DNA of 64,000 bases from Rhizobium sp. (GCA_019739215.1 JAHHDR010000036.1:1-64000), one strand, 5' to 3'. Positions 34,554-43,368 are shown, counted from the stretch's first letter. Translations and numbers: made by a program. The notes: generated by a model from the letters alone, not told the origin.

Positions 34554-35147
34554 ATGTCGCTCGAAGTCTTCCTGTCCCTCGTCCTGTTTGCCTTCACGAC
34601 CTCGATCACGCCGGGGCCGAACAACATGATGCTACTGTCATCCGGCGTCAATTTCGGACTCAGGCGAACGATACCGCATATGATCGGCATCGAGCTGGGT
34701 TTCGCAAGCGTGTTGATCGCCGTCGGCTTCGGGCTTGGCGCCCTGTTCCAGTCCTTCCCCAGCGTCTATCTCGCCCTCAAGGTGGCGGGCGGCCTCTACC
34801 TTCTCTGGATCGCGTGGTCGATCGGAACCTCCCGCTCGCTCGGCGATGGCAGGAATACCGGCAAGCCGATGACGATCCTGGCGGCGGCAAGCTTCCAGTG
34901 GGTCAATCCGAAGGCCTGGGTCATGGCCGTATCCGCCATGGCGGCCTTTGCCGATCCCACCAACCTCGTCTTCAGCGTGCTGCTTGTGTCCTTCGCCTTC
35001 ATCGTGCTGGCGCTGCCCTGCCAGGGCGGGTGGGCGGCCTTCGGCGCATTGCTCCGGGACTGGCTGTCGCATCCGGTGCGGCTGAAGTGGTTCAACATTA
35101 CGATGGCAGTGCTGTTGGTCGTCAGCCTCTGGCCGATGTTGAAATAG
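34554..35147 (+). CDS. LysE/RhtB-family amino acid exporter
   Basis: A 197-residue membrane protein. The hallmark N-terminus is FAFTTSITPGPNNMMLLSSGVNFGLRRTIPHMIGIELGF, followed by five to six predicted helices, including LALKVAGGLYLLWIAWSIG and FQWVNPKAWVMAVSAMAAF. Members export amino acids or related metabolites. A good site, ATCGGAGGAGCCC, precedes the ATG, and a 23-bp palindrome lies just upstream, so the gene is probably tightly repressed. Confidence 0.9.
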   Translation: MSLEVFLSLVLFAFTTSITPGPNNMMLLSSGVNFGLRRTIPHMIGIELGFASVLIAVGFGLGALFQSFPSVYLALKVAGGLYLLWIAWSIGTSRSLGDGRNTGKPMTILAAASFQWVNPKAWVMAVSAMAAFADPTNLVFSVLLVSFAFIVLALPCQGGWAAFGALLRDWLSHPVRLKWFNITMAVLLVVSLWPMLK

Positions 35148-35213
35148 TTGAACGGCAGGCTGGCGCGCCCCGCGGAATGTTCGTATTATGTTCCGAATTT
35201 GCGGAGAGACACC

Positions 35214-35633
35214 ATGCTGAGCTATCTGACGATCGGAGCCAATGACTTGGCCGTGTCCTCCCGGTTCTACGACGCAATCCTCACTCCGCTGGGATACAGC
35301 AGGCGCGACGCCAAAGGTTATGCCCAGTATTCCCTCGAAGGGGTGGCGGATCGGGACAACGGACCGGGGACGGTGGATGTCATGGAGCCGTTCGATGGTC
35401 AGTCCGCCACGCCGGGCAATGGCATGATGCCGGCATTCCGTGCGCCGGATGCGACGACGGTCCGGGAAGTGCATGCCGCGGGGCTTGTTGCCGGCGGCAG
35501 CGACGAGGGTGCGCCCGGCACCCGCAGTAATTATAGCCCGACATTCTACGTGGCCTATCTGCGCGATCCCGTGGGCAACAAGCTTTCGGTGTTCACAGTG
35601 GTCGACGAGCAATCACGGGAAGGCGACCAATGA
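35214..35633 (+). CDS. VOC-superfamily protein (glyoxalase/bleomycin resistance fold)
   Basis: A 139-residue vicinal-oxygen-chelate protein: LSYLTIGANDLAVSSRFYDAILTPLGYSRR starts the first beta-alpha-beta-beta-beta unit, and FRAPDATTVREVHAAGLVAGGSDEGAPG... FYVAYLRDPVGNKLSVFTV the second. The final YLRDPVGNKLS includes the usual metal-side acidic residue region. Activity cannot be assigned. ATG 35214 is preceded by GGAGAG; the longer frame begins inside the LysE end. Confidence 0.85.
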   Translation: MLSYLTIGANDLAVSSRFYDAILTPLGYSRRDAKGYAQYSLEGVADRDNGPGTVDVMEPFDGQSATPGNGMMPAFRAPDATTVREVHAAGLVAGGSDEGAPGTRSNYSPTFYVAYLRDPVGNKLSVFTVVDEQSREGDQ

Positions 35634-35672
35634 CACATTGCCTTTCGCGCCCGAATCCTGCCAAGTCCGGCC

Positions 35673-36800
35673 ATGCAGTTTTCCACCCAACAGGATGAGG
35701 CGCTCCGGGCGGTTTCGCGCTGGCTGAAGGAGCCGAAGAGCCAGGTGTTCCGGCTGTTCGGCTATGCCGGCACCGGCAAGACGACGCTCGCCCGGCATTT
35801 CGCCGAAGAAGTGGATGGCGACGTGCTGTTTGCCGCCTTCACCGGCAAGGCGGCGCAGGTGCTGCGCTCGCGCGGGGCCTCGAATGCCCGGACAATCCAT
35901 TCGCTAATCTATCGGCCGAAGGGCGAGGAGGAGGTCGAGGACGAAGTGACCGGCAAGACCTCCGTCGCGCCGATGTTCTCGATCAACCGCCAGAGCCCTG
36001 TCGCCAAGGCCAAGCTGATCGTCATCGACGAATGCTCGATGGTCGATGAGGCGCTCGGCAAGGACCTGCTCAGCTTCGGCACCAAGGTTCTCGTCCTCGG
36101 CGATCCCGGCCAGCTGCCGCCGGTTTCGGGCGGCGGCTTCTTCACCGAACAGGAGCCGGACTACCTGCTCACCGAGATCCACCGGCAGGCCAAGGACAAC
36201 CCGATCATCCAGCTGGCCATGCATGTGCGGGAAGGCCGCGAGATCATGCATGGCGACTACGGCACGGCGCAGGTGATCGGCAGGAACGACGTGACCCAGG
36301 AGATGGTGCTCGGCGCCGACCAGGTGCTGGTCGGTACCAACAAGACCCGCAAGCGCTACAATCTGCGCCTTCGCGAGCTCAAGGGCTTTCCGACGGGCTA
36401 TCCGGCCGCCGGCGACAAGCTGGTCTGCCTCAGGAACGACCAGGTCAAGGGCCTGCTCAACGGCTCGCTCTGGCAGGTCATGTCGTCGTCGAAGGAAACC
36501 GCCAAGCCCGGGATCAACCTGCTGGTACGGCCCGAGGACGACGACATGGATCGGGGTGCTGCCAAGATCAAGCTGCTCAAGGCGGCGTTCGAGGACGTCG
36601 ATGGCGAACTGCCCTGGTCGATGCGCAAGCGCTATGACGAGTTCGACTACGGCTATGCGCTGACCGTGCACAAGGCGCAGGGCTCACAATGGAACAATGT
36701 CGTGCTTTTCGACGAGAGCTGGGCTTTCCGCGACACCCGCGAGCGCTGGCTCTACACCGCGATCACGCGCGCCGCCGAGACGATCACGATCGTCAAATAG
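35673..36800 (+). CDS. RecD-like superfamily 1B DNA helicase
   Basis: A 375-residue helicase. Walker A is LFGYAGTGKTTLARHFAEE, followed by FTGKAAQVLRSRGASNARTIHSLIY, Walker B KLIVIDECSMVDEALGKDLLSF, VLGDPGQLPPVSGGGFF, LTEIHRQAKDNPII and the C-terminal YGYALTVHKAQGSQWNNVVLFDES... RWLYTAITRAAE. It lacks the N-terminal domains of RecD2 and resembles compact Dda/RecD-like helicases found in phages and many Alphaproteobacteria. It is a single gene; the 3' end lies three bases from the convergent regulator. Confidence 0.88.
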   Translation: MQFSTQQDEALRAVSRWLKEPKSQVFRLFGYAGTGKTTLARHFAEEVDGDVLFAAFTGKAAQVLRSRGASNARTIHSLIYRPKGEEEVEDEVTGKTSVAPMFSINRQSPVAKAKLIVIDECSMVDEALGKDLLSFGTKVLVLGDPGQLPPVSGGGFFTEQEPDYLLTEIHRQAKDNPIIQLAMHVREGREIMHGDYGTAQVIGRNDVTQEMVLGADQVLVGTNKTRKRYNLRLRELKGFPTGYPAAGDKLVCLRNDQVKGLLNGSLWQVMSSSKETAKPGINLLVRPEDDDMDRGAAKIKLLKAAFEDVDGELPWSMRKRYDEFDYGYALTVHKAQGSQWNNVVLFDESWAFRDTRERWLYTAITRAAETITIVK

Positions 36801-36803
36801 TCC

Positions 36804-37484
36804 TCAGTCGCCGATCAGGCCGAGCAGCACCGCCTTGGCCACGGCCTGGAAGCGGTTTGTCGAGCCGAACTTGCGGATAATCGCGGTCTCGGTCGACAAT
36901 ATTTCGTCGACGGCGCGGCCGGTGACATTGCTGATGCGGAGAGGTGTATAACCCTCCGACATCAGGCTCAGACAGGCGAATTCGAATTCGCTGAGGAAGG
37001 GCGGGTGTTTGTCGTTGTCGTTGGACTCGTCGAGCCCGGCCGAGGCGTGGTCCAGAAGCTGGTTGACCTGCTGCATCTGCCGGCGGATCAGCGACTCGCT
37101 GCTGACCAGTTCGCGCTTGCGAGCGGCAAGGGCGCTCAGAAGGATCGTGTCGGCCTCGACCTGCGAACGAGCGCCTTCGAGTGCCGCGAACAGATCCTGG
37201 ATCTGGGCTATCGCCATGCCGGTCTCGCGGCAGAGATTGATCAAGGCCATGATCTTGACCTGGAGCGGCCCGTATATCCGCATCGCGCCCATGCGGTCCG
37301 CGCGCAGCAGCTTCTTTTCCTCGTAGAAGTGCAGCGTCCTGTGCGTCACGCCGAAGATGTTGGCCATGTCGGCAATGCCGACCGGCTCGGCGGGAAGCTT
37401 CTGCTGGATGGCGAAGACCGGAAAGTACCGGATCGCCGATCCGGCCGCGGTCCCTGTCACGTAGGAATTGTACTCAGCCTGCAT
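36804..37484 (-). CDS. Hybrid regulator: MerR-type N-terminus, LuxR-like C-terminus
   Basis: A 226-residue protein with two DNA-binding-like domains. Residues ~35-105 form a MerR domain (VGIADMANIFGVTHRTLHFYEEKKLLRADRMGAMRIYGPLQVKIM). A coiled segment follows (LLSALAARKRELVSSESLIRRQMQQVNQLLDH). The end (LSEFEFACLSLMSEGYTPLRISNVTGRAVDEILSTETAIIRKFGSTNRFQAVAKAVLLGLI) has the layout of a LuxR/GerE helix-turn-helix. The start at 37484 is chosen because the upstream extension has no family resemblance. Target genes are unknown. Confidence 0.8.
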   Translation of the reverse strand: MQAEYNSYVTGTAAGSAIRYFPVFAIQQKLPAEPVGIADMANIFGVTHRTLHFYEEKKLLRADRMGAMRIYGPLQVKIMALINLCRETGMAIAQIQDLFAALEGARSQVEADTILLSALAARKRELVSSESLIRRQMQQVNQLLDHASAGLDESNDNDKHPPFLSEFEFACLSLMSEGYTPLRISNVTGRAVDEILSTETAIIRKFGSTNRFQAVAKAVLLGLIGD

Positions 37485-37887
37485 TCTTGCCGCACCCCGG
37501 TAATTGCTCCAACCAGCAGTGGCCGCGTCATGCAAAACCTGAGGATGCAAGATGCGGCCCAAAGCGGCGGGCCCGACGTCTTGACACTGGTGCCTTTGCG
37601 GCACTCTCCTCGTCTCAGGCCAGATTGAACGGCGCTTTCGATCATTTCGCCCGAACTTGCCGGCAAACCGACGAAGACCCCCCGAGCAACACAACTCTCC
37701 TTATAGGCAAAAACCACCGCGCTGTATCCTCATTTCTTGTGATAAATGGGTCAGATGCGGCCCGCCGAAAGCTCCAGCCAAGCTTTCGCCGATCCATCAG
37801 GCATTTGCATCGATGGTTCAGCATTTGTCGGTGGCGGGAAAATCCATGATCGGGTAGTGATCAGCCTACACGCATCACGGATCGATC

Positions 37888-38640
37888 ATGCCCGCCAAGC
37901 TCTCCGTCAACCTCAACGCCATCGCCATGCTGCGCAACCGGCGAGACCTGCCGTGGCCGAGCGTGGTCGATTTCGGCCGCATCGCACTGGCTGCGGGAGC
38001 CGGGGGCCTGACCATCCATCCGCGGCCGGATCAGCGGCATGTGCGCTTCAGTGATGTCCCCGAGCTCAAGGCCCTGATCCTGTCAGAATTCCCCGGACGC
38101 GAGTTCAATATCGAAGGGTATCCGACCGAGGACTTCCTCCAACTGGTCGAGGCACACCGGCCCGACCAGGTCACGCTGGTGCCCGACGATCCGGCGCAGG
38201 CGACTTCGGACCACGGCTGGGACTTCATTGCCCATGAGGGTATGCTCCAGACGATCAACGCTCGTCTCAGGGCGGGTGGGATGCGTGTCTCTCTCTTCGC
38301 TGACGGCGATGCCGGAGCGCCCCAGATCGAAGCGGCAAGACGGGCGGGTGCGGACCGGGTCGAGCTCTATACCGGCCCGTTCGGTGGCTGCCACGACAAT
38401 CCGTCTGAGGCCGAGGCGTGGGCCGATGTGCTCGGCACTACGGCGAGGCATGCGATTGCCCTTGGCCTGGGCGTCAATGCCGGACATGATCTGACCGTTG
38501 CGAATCTGCCGCTGCTGTGCCGCCACATACCTGATCTGGCCGAGGTTTCGATCGGCCATGGCTTGACAGCCGACGCCCTCGAATATGGCATGGCGGAGAC
38601 GGTGCGGCGCTTCCGGCGCGCCCTGGGCGAAAACATCTGA
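37888..38640 (+). CDS. pdxJ: Pyridoxine 5'-phosphate synthase
   Basis: A 250-residue PdxJ, which condenses 3-amino-1-hydroxyacetone phosphate with deoxyxylulose phosphate to give pyridoxine 5'-phosphate. Signatures are KLSVNLNAIAMLRNRRDLPWPSVVDFGRIALAAGAGGLTIHPRPDQRHV, NIEGYPTEDFLQLVEAHRPDQVTLVPDDPAQATSDHGWDF and GLGVNAGHDLTVANLPLL... VSIGHGLTADALEYGM. It is a single gene; a flavin monooxygenase gene follows 30 bases later in the same direction and may be co-transcribed. Confidence 0.96.
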   Translation: MPAKLSVNLNAIAMLRNRRDLPWPSVVDFGRIALAAGAGGLTIHPRPDQRHVRFSDVPELKALILSEFPGREFNIEGYPTEDFLQLVEAHRPDQVTLVPDDPAQATSDHGWDFIAHEGMLQTINARLRAGGMRVSLFADGDAGAPQIEAARRAGADRVELYTGPFGGCHDNPSEAEAWADVLGTTARHAIALGLGVNAGHDLTVANLPLLCRHIPDLAEVSIGHGLTADALEYGMAETVRRFRRALGENI

Positions 38641-38670
38641 TCCGCGTCGTCCGGATCACGGGCGGGCAAG

Positions 38671-39900
38671 ATGGAAAAGATCGCAATCTGCGGTGCCGGT
38701 CCGGCCGGCCTGGCGATGGCCCTGATGCTGGCGCGGTCCGGCCGTGACGTCGAAGTTTTCGAGCGGTTTGCAGTGCCGGAGCCTGTCGGTTCGGGGCTAA
38801 TATTGCAGCCGACCGGCCTTTCCGTTCTCCACATGCTCGGCCTCTACGATCGGATCCGCGGACTCGGGCATCGCATAGACCGTCTCTGGGGCACCGATGT
38901 TCGAACGGGCCGGGCCGTGCTGGATGTCCGCTACGATTCCGGTTCCCGCGGGCGGTTCGGCCTGGCGGTCCAGCGGGCGGCGCTGTTTTCGACCTTGCAC
39001 GATGCTGTGGCCTCCTCGGGAATACCAATCGCGGCCGGACGGATGGTGAGTGGAGTGCGCGATGTCGAGGGCCGACCGGTTCTGCGTTTTTCAGACGGGT
39101 CTGAGGTCGGTCCCTACGGGCTTGTCATCGATGCCAGTGGCGCGCGGTCGGCGGTCGTGTCGCAATTGTGCGGCGACGATCGGTCGCGACAACTCGATTA
39201 TGGCGCCTTCTGGGCGACACTGGACGCGAACGCGATGGCTTACGAGCGCAACGCGCTCGTCCAACGTTACGACAAGGCCAGCGTGATGATCGGCGTGTTG
39301 CCGGTTGGCCGGCTTTCGGCTGAAGGGCGCGACAAGATTGCGTTTTTCTGGAGCCAGAGGATCGACGGCGCCGAGGCGGTATTGGGGTCAGGCCTCGCGG
39401 CATGGAAGGCGCAGGTCATCCGATACTGGCCGGAGACGGCGGCGATGCTCGACGAGATCGGGAGTTGGGACAGTTTGACGTTGGCTCGCTATCAGCACCG
39501 GACGCTGCGGCGACCCGCGTGTGGCCGGGTGGTGTTCATCGGCGATGCCGCCCACAGCACGAGCCCGCAACTCGGGCAGGGGGCCAACATGGCGCTGCTC
39601 GATGCTGCGGCGCTGTCGCTTCACCTCTCGCAACATCGTGACATGGACGCCGCCATCGACGCCTATTGTCGCGCCCGCAGGTATCATGTGCGGCTGTTCC
39701 AGCTTCTGTCGCGGATGTTCACCCCGTTCTACCAGGGGGATTCCGCCGCGCTTGCCTTCATTCGGGATCAGGTCGTCTCCAGCCTCGCCAAGGTGCCGCC
39801 GGCGCCGCGCATTCTGGCGTCGATTGTTGCCGGGACGCTTCTCGATCCGTTTGCCTCCGCAGGTGTGATCGAGCATGACTGGCAGGAGGACAGCGCGTAG
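38671..39900 (+). CDS. FAD-dependent monooxygenase (UbiH/PHBH-like)
   Basis: A 409-residue group A flavoprotein hydroxylase. The FAD-binding motif is IAICGAGPAGLAMALMLARSGRDVEVFER, the DG-type motif is PYGLVIDASGARSAVVSQL, and the GD motif is RVVFIGDAAHSTSPQLGQGANMALLDAAAL. The substrate is not predictable; relatives hydroxylate aromatic or quinone-type compounds. It lies 30 bases after pdxJ. Confidence 0.88.
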   Translation: MEKIAICGAGPAGLAMALMLARSGRDVEVFERFAVPEPVGSGLILQPTGLSVLHMLGLYDRIRGLGHRIDRLWGTDVRTGRAVLDVRYDSGSRGRFGLAVQRAALFSTLHDAVASSGIPIAAGRMVSGVRDVEGRPVLRFSDGSEVGPYGLVIDASGARSAVVSQLCGDDRSRQLDYGAFWATLDANAMAYERNALVQRYDKASVMIGVLPVGRLSAEGRDKIAFFWSQRIDGAEAVLGSGLAAWKAQVIRYWPETAAMLDEIGSWDSLTLARYQHRTLRRPACGRVVFIGDAAHSTSPQLGQGANMALLDAAALSLHLSQHRDMDAAIDAYCRARRYHVRLFQLLSRMFTPFYQGDSAALAFIRDQVVSSLAKVPPAPRILASIVAGTLLDPFASAGVIEHDWQEDSA

Positions 39901-40019
39901 CCGTAAAAACAACGGCAGGGACGGCTTTTCTTTTGTGGAACAACGCTGTAAGAAACCTGATCATAAATCATAATTACGAAACATTTCCTTAGGTCTATAC
40001 GGGGATTGGGGCTCCGGAC

Positions 40020-40598
40020 ATGCTGACTCTGCCTTTGAAAGTGCGTCGCAAGAAACAGCCATACCTGTCGATGCGCTCACAGTTGTCGCGTCGCAACCTG
40101 CGCCGCCAGGCAACCCTGTTCTTCGCGGAACTGCGGGATTTCATCGCCAGTCGCGGGATCGACGATGCGGGTCCCGGCTTCATGCGCTACCTGTCCATCG
40201 GGCGTGACGGCGACATGGACATGGAGTTCGGCTATTTCACGGGGCGCCTTCATGCCGGCGCTGGCCCCGTGCGATCGGGCGTGCTGCCCGCCGGCACTTT
40301 CATGACGACCGAATGGACCGGCCCCTATGAAAAGCTCGACGAGGTCAGCGCGATGCTGCCGGGATGGGCGGAGTATACCGGGGTCGACCTCGATGCGAGA
40401 GACATGGCCGGTGGCATCGCCTATGGATGCCGGCTCAAGATCTTTCATGTGTCGCCCCGGCATGTGGATGATCCGAGCCGCTACCGAACGGAAATCGCGG
40501 TTCTGGTGCGCTCGGCGGAGGCGGGCACGGTCGACGGCCCGGTTCAGCCCGGCGCGGGCAGGGAGGCGTCGTTCTCGCACTTGGCGAGCGGCAACTGA
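40020..40598 (+). CDS. GyrI-like small-molecule-binding protein (stand-alone)
   Basis: A 192-residue protein of the GyrI-like (SOUL/Rob effector-binding) fold: FFAELRDFIASRGIDDAGPGFMRYLSIGRDGDMDMEFGYFTGR, SGVLPAGTFMTTEWTGPYEKLDEV and a C-terminal RTEIAVLVR strand. No helix-turn-helix is present, so it is a free effector-binding domain rather than a regulator. The last 55 bases overlap the convergent DUF4087 gene. Confidence 0.8.
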   Translation: MLTLPLKVRRKKQPYLSMRSQLSRRNLRRQATLFFAELRDFIASRGIDDAGPGFMRYLSIGRDGDMDMEFGYFTGRLHAGAGPVRSGVLPAGTFMTTEWTGPYEKLDEVSAMLPGWAEYTGVDLDARDMAGGIAYGCRLKIFHVSPRHVDDPSRYRTEIAVLVRSAEAGTVDGPVQPGAGREASFSHLASGN

Positions 40599-40900
40599 CG
40601 GAATGACATGATCCTGGCGATGGCGGACTGTCCGTCGGTATCGACCTGCATGCAGCCGCAGGCATGGCCGTAATTGCCGTTGGTGGCGACATAGTCGCCC
40701 GCCGAGATGTCGCCGATCAAGTCCATGCCGGCCGCCTCGTGGCCACCCTGGGTCATGATGGACCACTGGCCGTCGGCATCGGTCAGCCACCAGTTGCCCG
40801 GCGTCGGGTTTTCGACCCAGCCGCAGCGGTTCTCCGCCGCATGCGCATGGAGTGCCGAGAGCATCGTTATCACGATCGAGGTGAGGGCAAGTCTCTTCAC
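40544..40900 (-). CDS. DUF4087 secreted protein
   Basis: A 118-residue protein with a signal peptide (KRLALTSIVITMLSALHAHAA) and a tryptophan-rich mature part: ENRCGWVENPTPGNWWLTDADGQWSIMTQGG... YGHACGCMQVD... CENDASLPAPG. The four cysteines suggest disulfides in the periplasm. This is the DUF4087 pattern; function unknown. The start is the GTG at 40900, which gives a clean signal peptide. It ends antiparallel within the 3' end of the GyrI-like gene. Confidence 0.8.
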   Translation of the reverse strand: MKRLALTSIVITMLSALHAHAAENRCGWVENPTPGNWWLTDADGQWSIMTQGGHEAAGMDLIGDISAGDYVATNGNYGHACGCMQVDTDGQSAIARIMSFRQLPLAKCENDASLPAPG

Positions 40901-40962
40901 TGGGGGGCCTCCGGGTGTTGGGCGGTCGCCGGCCATGCGTTGTCAAACGTGACCTTGCGTGG

Positions 40963-41697
40963 TCACGCATATCGCTTCCGGCCGGCAATTTCCACCGTGT
41001 CGCCAATCGCAAAACGGGCTGCCGAGACGCAATGGATGCGGGTCGAGTCGAAGCCCGGGAGAGGCAAGCTCTCCGGATCGACCAGAAGGCAGATTTCCGT
41101 GCAGCCGAGGACGACCGAGTCGGCGCCATCGGCCCTGGCTGCATCGACGATGGAAAGCATTTCCGACCGTGAACTGTCGAGGACCTTGCCCTTGCAGAGT
41201 TCGTCGAAGATGATCGAGTGGATGCGGTCGCGCGATTGCTTGGGCGCCACCATGACGTCGATGCCGTGATCGGCCATCTGGCGGTGGTAGAAGCCGTCCT
41301 CCATCGTGTAGCGGGTCGCGACCAGCAGCGGCCGCCTGGCGCCGGCCGCCTTCAGTGCCACGGCCGTTTCGTCGACGATGTCGATGAGGGGGACAGTGAT
41401 CGCCGCACGCACCTCGGGCGCCACCTTGTGCATCGTGTTGGTGCAGATGAGGATGCAATCGGCACCGGCCTGTTCGAGGCGCCGTGCGATGCTGGCGAGC
41501 CTGTCCGCGGCGTCGGCCCAGCGGTTTGCTGCCTGCAGCGCCGCGATCTCGGCGAAGTTCACCGAATGCAGCAGCAGTTCGGCGGAGGCGAGGCCGCCCA
41601 GTCTTTCACGTGCCATACGGTTCAGCAGTTCGTAGTAAACGGTGGTGCTCTCGAAGCTCATGCCGCCGATCAGGCCGATGGTTTTCATCCGTGTCAT
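40963..41697 (-). CDS. Aspartate/glutamate racemase family protein
   Basis: A 244-residue two-domain racemase. The catalytic cysteines are in ILICTNTMHKVAPEV and VLGCTEICLLV, and the N-terminus has TIGLIGGMSFESTTVYYELLNR. The short linker HSVNFAEI is typical of aspartate racemase/YgeA-like enzymes. It is divergent from an Lrp-type regulator gene, which may control it. A start at MKTIG (41688) is also possible. Confidence 0.9.
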   Translation of the reverse strand: MTRMKTIGLIGGMSFESTTVYYELLNRMARERLGGLASAELLLHSVNFAEIAALQAANRWADAADRLASIARRLEQAGADCILICTNTMHKVAPEVRAAITVPLIDIVDETAVALKAAGARRPLLVATRYTMEDGFYHRQMADHGIDVMVAPKQSRDRIHSIIFDELCKGKVLDSSRSEMLSIVDAARADGADSVVLGCTEICLLVDPESLPLPGFDSTRIHCVSAARFAIGDTVEIAGRKRYA

Positions 41698-41774
41698 CCC
41701 TGTGTCTCGATGATGGGACTATTGCATGCGTTCGGCGGCGTGTGTTTGCGAATTTTACGCCGCTGGCAGCCAAG

Positions 41775-41822
41775 TTGCAAATTTCGGTCGCGGATGCGAA
41801 ATATTGCGCAGAAAATTTGCAA
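41775..41822. promoter_or_regulatory. Inverted arms in the racemase-Lrp divergent region
   Basis: TTGCAAATTT (41775-41784) and AAATTTGCAA (41813-41822) are perfect inverted arms whose centres are 38 bases apart, roughly 3.6 helical turns. They lie directly before the Lrp-type gene. Multi-site, AT-rich, helically phased operators are usual for Lrp proteins. Confidence 0.45.
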
Positions 41823-41832
41823 GGAATAGCCA

Positions 41833-42297
41833 ATGCTCGACGATCGTGACCGGAAAATTCTCGCGCTGTTGCAAATCAATGCGTCGACGCCGGTCGGTGA
41901 AATCGCAGAGCGGGTCGCGCTGTCGATCTCGGCCTGCTCGCGTCGTATCGCGCGGCTGGAGAGCCAGGGCTATATTCTGCGGCGTGTCGCGGTGCTCGAC
42001 CGCGAGGTGATGGGCGTGCCTACCATCGTCTTCGCTCTGATCAAGACCACGCGTCACGCTGAAGAGTGGGTAGAGAGTTTCCGCAAGGCGATCGCCGATA
42101 TCCCCGAGGTCGTCGAGGCCCATCGCCTGACGGGAAACTACGATTATCTGCTCAAGATCCTGCTGCCGCGTGCCGAGCATTACGACCTGGTCTACAAGGC
42201 GATCATCCGGAAGGTGGAACTGTTCGACATGTCCGCCTCGATTTCGATGGAAGTGATGAAGGCGGATACGGGCATGCCTGTCGGCCATGCGCGATAG
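41833..42297 (+). CDS. Lrp/AsnC-family regulator
   Basis: A 154-residue Lrp-type regulator: DDRDRKILALLQINASTPVGEIAERVALSISACSRRIARLESQGYILRRVAVLD is the helix-turn-helix, and VVEAHRLTGNYDYLLKILLPRAEHYDLVYKAIIRKVELFDMSASISMEV is the ligand-binding RAM domain. It is divergent from the racemase gene, so an amino acid or its enantiomer may be the effector (inference). A symmetrical AT-rich site lies at its start. Confidence 0.92.
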   Translation: MLDDRDRKILALLQINASTPVGEIAERVALSISACSRRIARLESQGYILRRVAVLDREVMGVPTIVFALIKTTRHAEEWVESFRKAIADIPEVVEAHRLTGNYDYLLKILLPRAEHYDLVYKAIIRKVELFDMSASISMEVMKADTGMPVGHAR

Positions 42298-42328
42298 AGG
42301 TCCGGCGCACCGGGGCGATGATGTCATG

Positions 42329-42364
42329 CGGTCCGCCCTCCCTGCCTGGCGTGAGGGCGGACCG
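42329..42364. terminator. Bidirectional hairpin between two convergent genes
   Basis: CGGTCCGCCCTC and GAGGGCGGACCG form a perfect 12-bp stem with a 12-base loop, placed between the ends of the Lrp-type gene and the convergent aldo/keto reductase gene. It can act in both directions; no long T-run is present. Confidence 0.6.
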
Positions 42365-42372
42365 TGGCGCGA

Positions 42373-43368
42373 TCAGGCCGCGTGGCTTTTCTCGCTGTCG
42401 AGATGGGCGAGCTGTGCGTCGGGATAGCGCCCTCCGGCGACTGAATCTTTCGGCACTGCTGCTTCGAGGATGGCGAGGTCTTCCCGGGTGAGGGAGAGGT
42501 CGAACGCCTTGATCGATTCGGCGAGCTGGTGGCGCTTGCGGGCGCCGACCAGCGGCACGATGTCGGAACCCTGCGCCGCGACCCAGGCGATGGCCGCCTG
42601 CGAGGCCGTCATGCCCCTGGACCGGGCCACCGTTTGAAGCGCTGCGGCGAGGGCTTCATTGCGGGTGAGGTTGTCGCCCTGGAAGCGCGGGCCATGGGTA
42701 CGGAAGTCGGTGGCGCCGCTGGGCTTGCTGCCGCTGAGAAGTCCCCGCGACAGGACGCCATAGGCGGTGATGCCGATGCCGAGTTCCCGGGTGGTCGGGA
42801 GTATCTCCGTCTCGATGCCGCGCGACATCAGGGAATATTCGATCTGCAGGTCAACGATCGGATGCACGGCGGCGGCGCGACGGATGGTCTCCGGGCCGAC
42901 TTCCGAAAGCCCGATATGCCTGACATAGCCGGCCTTGACCATGTCCGCGATGGCGCCGATCGTGTCCTCGATCGGGACATTGGGATCGAGACGCGCCGGG
43001 CGGTAGATGTCGATATGGTCGACGCCGAGGCGGACAAGCGTATAGGCGAGCCAGGTCTTCACCGCCGCCGGCCGCGCGTCATAGCCGATCCAGCCTGCGG
43101 CCGGATCGCGCTGGGCGCCGAACTTGACGCTCAACTGGACGCGATCACGGTCCTTGCCCTTCAGGGCCTCCGCGATCAGAAGTTCGTTGTGGCCCATGCC
43201 GTAGAAATCGCCGGTGTCGAGCAGCGTGACGCCAGCCTCCATCGCAGCGTGGATCGTGGCGATGCTCTCGGCGCGATCGGCGGGACCATACATGCCCGAC
43301 ATGCCCATGCAGCCAAGGCCGAAGGCGGAGACCTGTGGGCCGGTCTTTCCGAGTTGAACATTTTTCAT
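42373..43368 (-). CDS. Aldo/keto reductase (AKR13-like)
   Basis: A 331-residue reductase: KNVQLGKTGPQVSAFGLGCMGMSGMYG, TLLDTGDFYGMGHNELLIAEAL with Asp and Tyr, VQLSVKFGAQ with Lys, and DIYRPARLDPNVPIEDTIGAI. In typical members the fourth catalytic residue is a histidine (as in YQHRVDP); here the matching segment reads YRPARLDP, so it is replaced. The C-terminal cofactor part is IVPLVGARKRHQLAESIKAF. It is divergent from a LysR gene, which is likely its regulator. Confidence 0.88.
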   Translation of the reverse strand: MKNVQLGKTGPQVSAFGLGCMGMSGMYGPADRAESIATIHAAMEAGVTLLDTGDFYGMGHNELLIAEALKGKDRDRVQLSVKFGAQRDPAAGWIGYDARPAAVKTWLAYTLVRLGVDHIDIYRPARLDPNVPIEDTIGAIADMVKAGYVRHIGLSEVGPETIRRAAAVHPIVDLQIEYSLMSRGIETEILPTTRELGIGITAYGVLSRGLLSGSKPSGATDFRTHGPRFQGDNLTRNEALAAALQTVARSRGMTASQAAIAWVAAQGSDIVPLVGARKRHQLAESIKAFDLSLTREDLAILEAAVPKDSVAGGRYPDAQLAHLDSEKSHAA

